Shown here one piece after another: positions 59,083-64,000 of a stretch of 64,000 nt of DNA. The DNA is taken from NCBI GenBank assembly GCA_963383645.1, contig OY726559.1:123118721-123182720 (forward strand), written 5' to 3'. The notes beneath the pieces are model-generated. The model saw only the letters and a program-made list of their open reading frames with translations, had not been told where the DNA came from and ran no database searches. A program made the position numbers and the translations under genes. The number at the start of each line of letters is the position of its first letter. The first letter of the stretch is position 1. Source of the DNA: Muscardinus avellanarius (Eukaryota > Chordata > Mammalia > Rodentia > Gliridae).

Positions 59083-59861
59083 GTGAGGCCTCCTGCCTTG
59101 GTGTTCAGATTTGGCAGCGTGGAGCCTTCCTCCTGTGCCGGTCTCAGAGGTGGGGAGGGCTAATAAGCCCTTTCCTACCATAACTTGGTAGGAAAGATCA
59201 AGGCATTTTCGAACATACTCTCTTTGCCAGCCCTTTCTTTTGTTCCTCTGGGAATGGTGTGAATGGAGGACTGGGAAGGGATATTGAGGTCAGGGTGAGA
59301 CATGTAGGCTTGGACACAGGAATTCCTGATGACGGACACACCTAGCTTTCCAAGTGTCCACTGGGGCCTCTGAACACGGGCAGAGGCCATCTTCACTCCA
59401 TCAACAAACTGATTCTCACTCACAGTGGTCCTTTTTTCTATTAAACACATAGTTGATGTTTGAGGTTACCAGGTTTCAGCAAACTGGTTATCCATTCTGA
59501 AGTGGGAGTCAGTAGCGAGACGCACGTGCTGGTGGGATGCAGTAAGCAATGTGCCGAAGGGAAAGGGCAGATGGACCTGGACTCCCTTTCCATGCAGCTG
59601 CCCTGCCTGGAGCGCTCAGTCTCCAGGACTCAGGCTGGGTATCGTGTTTTCAGAACATCGCTGGATGTTCACATGTGGTGAACTGGAAGTGCATGGAGGC
59701 GCCCGCGTCTAAGAGCCCTGGCCCTGAGCACCGTGTCGGCAGACATGTTGGGACCACCGCTGTGCTGTTTGCAGACATCTTCTGCATTCATTTCACTCCA
59801 CTGAGCCAGCTTCCTGGGCACAGCATGCATCACTGCGCCCTGACTCAACGTTTCATTGCAG
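59083..59861 (+). other. CGNL1: CGNL1 intron between exons B and C
   Basis: 779-bp GT-AG intron (gtgagg ... ttgcag). I see no SINE or L1 insertion in it. It holds only chance reading frames. Confidence 0.85.
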
Positions 59862-59966
59862 GATGAGATGCAGCAATTAGAGGAAGCCCTTGCTCATGCC
59901 AGAAAGGAAGAAAAAGAAGCTGTGTCTGCCAGAAGGGCGCTGGAGAGTGAGCTGGTGGATGCTCAG
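59862..59966 (+). CDS. CGNL1: CGNL1 internal coding exon C (coiled-coil rod), 35 codons
   Basis: A 105-bp exon between acceptor tttcattgcag and donor CAG|GTAAGC, in phase 0 at both ends. It reads DEMQQLEEALAHARKEEKEA, then VSARRALESELVDAQ. This is coiled coil, and the LEEAL.HARKEEKEAVSARRALE core matches the CGNL1 rod. It follows exon B after a 779-bp intron. The downstream exon, which should open with a Gly-Asn-Leu-like continuation in CGNL1, is not seen before position 64000. Confidence 0.92.
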
Positions 59967-61284
59967 GTAAGCACAAGGGCTGCGGGCTCTCTTCCTCATG
60001 AGGGACAGGTAGATGCAGCCACTGGTCCTCTGCTTCCAGTCCTCCCTTTTGACTATATTAACCACCTGGGTTTCAATCTGCACATCTAGACTGGAGGTGC
60101 TCAAGAGGGGGAATGTGGGTAATGCCTGGAGACATTTTTCTTATAGCTGGGAGATGCAGCTGACATCTAGAGCCAGGGATGCTGCCGGACATTCCTCAGA
60201 GCACAGGGTGGCCTCCAGAACAAGGGATTATCTGGCCAGATCTCAGTAGTGCCAAGGTTGAGAAACCTTGTTCTCGGCATGAAACGGTACAACAGCCTTC
60301 CAAAGATGCAAGATGGATTGTGTAAGAAGGCCTGCGGGACCGGTCCCCAAGGCAGTATGAAGTTGGCTTTCTGGCTGAAGCCAATTTCCCTTCTCCTCTG
60401 GGCAAATGCTCTCCACAGAGTATAGACCTTCAGGATGGCTATTAAAAGGAGCAGGAGGAAGTCATTTCCTTGAAATTAGAGAGCTATCTCTATTCAAACC
60501 AGTAGGTTCTTAGAAAATGAGTTTTTCCCACATGAAGGTTAGAAAGATTATTCGAAGTCATTCTAACAAAAGCCTGTGCTGGAGTTTTAAATTGACTTTA
60601 CCCAGTGACCTCGGTGTGATCCAGGTATGTCCTTCCTTCTACTGGCTGTGAGGTTTTACCTACACGTCCCCTAGGTGCACTTCTGAGCAGGTAGAAGCCA
60701 GAGGGGTTGAGAGCTGGCCAGAGGGAGGTGGTTCAAGTTTTGCATTTGAGACCAGCCCATTTGTTTGCAGGGACAGGTGTGTGGGGTGGGTGGAACATTA
60801 AGAGTATTAGATGCTGGATCAGATTTCAGATTTGTGCCTGATGGTAGCTATCCTTTAAGTTCAGCTTTCTCTCAAGGTGGTGGGCAGGATTCACGCAGGT
60901 CAGTGTGGACTTAGGGCCTCTCACCCCCTACCCAGCCCTTAAATTTGGACAAGAACTTGTTATTGCATAAAGCCCTGTCCCTCCTGAGTTCAGTGTCTGG
61001 CTGTCTTTGTTTTGAATTTTTTATGCTTTAGGCTGAGATCTTCACTACAAATTCTTGTTGTGTTGACTTTGTGTGGGTGGCTGTTTTGCTTTATTGCTCT
61101 TAGACTACTGATACCCAACTGCCTGCCAAAATGTGGGGCTTAAATCGGGAGCTAGTTGGGTCAGAAAGAAAAAAACCCTGTACCTAGTAGGGACAGGAAG
61201 GGCAGGGCACAGCTTAGGTATGCCATGACCCCACTTGAGGTACCAACTTCTGTTCTGATCATCATTCTTACAGATAAACTGTAC

Positions 61285-61640
61285 ACAGTTGACCACATAA
61301 CTTAGAGAAAAGAAGATTTATTTTCTTATGGTTTTGGGTTCAGTCCCTGTGAGACCAGAGATGGCAGATCTCAGGCATGGCAGTAGGAAGCGAGAGGGGG
61401 AGGGCACGTGGGCTCCTCCCGTCGTGGAAGCCAAAGCAAGCCAGAGCCAGGGGGAGGAGGGACCACCTGCAATCCACAGGATGCAGCCAGGGACCACCTG
61501 CTCCAGCTGCAGCCCACCAGCCGTGGCCACCACCATCACAGTCACTGCTGGGCCTGCAACCCTCATGACCCAATCATATCAACTCCAGACACCAACTTAG
61601 AGACTTCTCAAGGGGCCAGTCTATGTCTAACGAGAGCAGG
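61285..61640 (-). mobile_element. MaLR-like solo LTR, antisense
   Basis: Same layout as 15725-16105: the + strand reads cataacttagagaaaagaag, attttcttatggttttggg, ... ctcatgacccaatcatatc, 'ctatgtctaacg'. No internal region. Confidence 0.65.
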
Positions 61641-61970
61641 TATGATGCTGTATATCACAGGGTTCAAGTTGCCAGTTAGGTTGGTCCAGGATGTAACTGG
61701 ACCCTTTGAGCACGTACATTCAGGTTTTCAGACTCCATTCTGAACTCCTGGGGTTCCCCCAGTGGCACAGATGAGGGCCCGCCCGAGGCAGAAACTCAAG
61801 AAGCACGCGGAAGAGGGTGAGCAGCACAAGGCTGGCTGGCCCACTGGCCTGCAGCCTGGGAGTTGGGATCCCAGAGGAAGAAAAGGGAGGTTGGGCGGCC
61901 TCTAGGGGGGAGCCCAATTGGAACCTACTGCTTTTCTGTATTTTTTGTTTTCAGAAACTAACTAACAATT

Positions 61971-61975
<5 letters not shown>

Positions 61976-62066
<91 letters not shown>
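61976..62066. repeat. (TG)n(GA)n compound microsatellite
   Basis: (TG)n to about 62019 then (GA)n to about 62065; abuts the tail side of an antisense SINE. Confidence 0.95.
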
Positions 62067-62068
<2 letters not shown>

Positions 62069-62137
62069 ATTGAACTCAAGGGCATTCTACCTCTGAGCTA
62101 TATCCCAGCCTTTATTTTTATTTATTTATTTAGTTAG

Positions 62138-62565
62138 TTTTTTTGTGTGTGTGTGTGGGGGGGTCTGGAACTCAGGGGCATTCGACCTCTGAGCTACCTG
62201 CCCTTTTTTTTTTTTTTTTTTTTTTTTGGTGGTACTGGGGTTCCTGGAAGCTATTCTGCCTCCGGGCTATACTCCCAGACCTATTTTAACATTTTTATTT
62301 GGAAACAGGGTCTCCTAAGCCAGCGCGCGTGGCTGGCTTCGAATCTGCGCGATCCTCCTGTCTCTGCCTCCCAAGCGCGGGGATTACAAGCGTGCGCCAC
62401 CACGCCCGGCTCCCCTGCCCTATTTTTATTCTTTATTTAGAAACAGGGTCTCACTAAGTTATGGAGGGCCTCTCTAAGTAGCTGAGGCTGTCTGCAAACT
62501 GCTATCCTCTGGTCTCAGCCTCCCTAATGCTGGGATTACAAGCGTGCACCACCACGCCTGGCTTT
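62138..62565 (-). repeat. Middle type a SINE of the nest
   Basis: Antisense halves at about 62138-62204 and 62414-62565. Confidence 0.85.
62205..62413 (-). repeat. Inner type c SINE of the nest
   Basis: Antisense type c copy with hairpin gccagcgcgcgtggctggc; duplication CCTGCCCT (62197-62204, 62414-62421). Confidence 0.92.
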
Positions 62566-63329
62566 TTGTTTTGTTTTGTTTTGAAAGAGGGTCTTGACAG
62601 GTTGCTGAGACTCTCACTAAGTTGCTAAGGCTGGTCTTGAACCTGCAACCCTCCTGTCTCAGGCTCCCAAGTACTGGGATTACAGACGTGAACCACCATA
62701 GTCAGCAAAAAATTTACATTTTTGAGATACAAGTGCCTGCTAGTTTTCTGCCACATGGAATTATAGCTCACTGGCACTATAGCTCCTTCACCTTACCCTT
62801 TGCCCCCAATACTATGAAATAAACTACAGACGCATCCAGGGTTTGACCCTGGCTCTGCTACCTGCCCAGCTATGGCGATTCTTTGGCTAGTTTCCCCCAC
62901 AGTGAACTTTCAGTCACCTTTCATTTACCACCTTCTTTTCCTCAACTTTTGTTGACTTTGGTTCCCTGTCGCAATCCTGTCAGAGCCTCCGCTGGAGGTT
63001 CTAGCCACATGCCATGCGGCTGCAGAGCTGTCCTGTACCCTGCGAACTCAGAGAGCCCAGTGTTTTCAAGATGCCTGAGTCACAGCACGGACGGCAGCTC
63101 ATACACTGTTAAGCACTCTACAAATACAAGCTATTTTTCTCTGCAGCCTCTGCAGGGACACAAGACAGGTCAGGACACACGCTTCCAAACCCAAATTCAT
63201 CCCTCAGCTCTCGACAGCAGAGTTTAGCTGATCTGGGCTGTTTGGGTCTTGTTGCCTGTTTCCAGCTGGGTCACCTCTTGATGTCCTAGCGCGGAGAACC
63301 CTCACACTGAGCCAGTTGGAGAACCAGAG

Positions 63330-63565
63330 CTGGGCGTGGAGGCGCGTGCCCGCAATCCCGATACTCAGGAGGCTAAGACAGGGGGATTGCAGGCTTGTGG
63401 CCAGCCTTAGAAACTTCAGCAACTTAGTGAGGCTGTTTCAAAATACAGTAGGTCTAGGGGTATGGACAGCTTTGGTGATTTAGTCAGACCGGGTTTCAAA
63501 AAAAAAAAAAAAAAATGGGTCCAGTGGTATAGCTCAGAGGTAGAATGCCCCTGGGTTCAATTCCC

Positions 63566-63617
<52 letters not shown>
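63330..63617 (+). repeat. Decayed SINE with (AC)n tail
   Basis: + strand copy with an internal A-run (63499-63515), an ID half (gtatagctcagaggtagaat), then (AC)n 63569-63617. It may be two fused copies. Confidence 0.8.
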
Positions 63618-63618
<1 letters not shown>

Positions 63619-64000
63619 ACGGCTACTATAACCTTCCTGAGAATTTTTTTACACTTTTATTTTTGCATTATGGCCTCACGTCATAATGTACTTCATGGTG
63701 ACATTGGCATACATGAACACAGCGCTCGGTGGCCTTTCCACCAAGCCTTTCCGATGGGCTTCCTCCGCATGCCCATCTAGGATCCTGAAGTTGACATTGG
63801 TATTCTCACATATGCACACTACCTGTTGTTTACATTGTAAAGGACTCGTGTCTATGTGAATTTGTGAGCTGAGCACCACAGGGTGCCAGGGGAAACTGCA
63901 TCCACTGCCGCTGCGTTTTGCAGGCAGCACTGGCGTTTGGTGCTGTCACTGCAGAGCACACAGAGGTCCTTTTTCTGACAGTGTCCCTTCCGTTTGACAC

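Larger units (their letters stand above)
62067..62707 (-). repeat. Outer SINE of a three-level nest
   Basis: Antisense halves at 62067-62137 and about 62566-62707, split by a type a copy that is itself split. Confidence 0.82.
59967..64000 (+). other. CGNL1: CGNL1 intron downstream of exon C (partial)
   Basis: Starts gtaagc and runs off the window. 59967-61284 is unique-looking with nothing nameable. It is followed by an antisense MaLR-like LTR, the SINE nest at 62.1-62.7 kb, unique sequence at 62708-63329, a + strand SINE with an (AC)n tail, and unrecognised sequence to 64000. Confidence 0.75.

Noticed and set aside
61750..61817. Exon-like stretch 'ccag' ... 'gaagagggtgagc'
   Set aside because: Has plausible splice-like ends, but the reading is not coiled coil and does not match the expected CGNL1 continuation.

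Overview
This is a stretch of nuclear DNA from a placental mammal, and it lies inside one protein-coding gene. Three short coding exons on the + strand (9151-9363, 58876-59082, 59862-59966) encode consecutive pieces of a charged, heptad-rich coiled coil. I recognise them as the rod of cingulin-like 1 (CGNL1, also called paracingulin or JACOP), a junctional plaque protein of epithelia and endothelia. The three exons total 175 codons, all in phase 0, and are separated by introns of about 49.5 kb and 0.8 kb. The 5' and 3' ends of the gene lie outside the window. I see no second gene, no tRNA or rRNA gene and no CRISPR array.

The organism is most likely a rodent of the squirrel-related lineage (squirrels, mountain beaver, dormice). 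The dominant repeat is a dimeric SINE of about 200 bp. Its left half is 7SL-derived (B1-like) and its right half is a shortened tRNA/ID-like unit, the architecture published as B1-dID. About 67 copies or fragments are visible, roughly 42 of them antisense to the gene. I sort them by eye into three types. Type a has a right half reading 'gaatgcccctgggttc'. Type b has 'gaaagcctctgggttccacc'. Type c is shortened, carries an internal 'agccagc...gctggct' hairpin, and ends in 'gggcttccaggaacccc'. The background is typical mammalian: antisense L1 of several ages, MaLR/MLT1 LTRs and MIR. Species is not determinable from this window.

Layout. 1-9150: partial intron, with nested SINEs to 5.1 kb and then a repeat-poor block to 8.37 kb. 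9151-9363: exon A, with a GC (not GT) splice donor. 9364-58875: the large intron. It contains SINE-rich parts (9.9-29 kb and 47.7-58 kb), a nested antisense L1 composite (about 26.86-32.57 kb), a SINE-poor core (35.7-47.67 kb), MaLR LTRs and further antisense L1 (53.9-58.8 kb). 58876-59082: exon B. 59862-59966: exon C. 59967-64000: start of the next intron, with an antisense LTR and a three-level SINE nest.

I did not find an undescribed functional system. The most informative material is in the SINEs: an apparently distinct hairpin-bearing subfamily, repeated insertion into the linker of older copies, and several target sites hit more than once. The GC-AG intron is also of interest. All family names and boundaries were assigned by eye.
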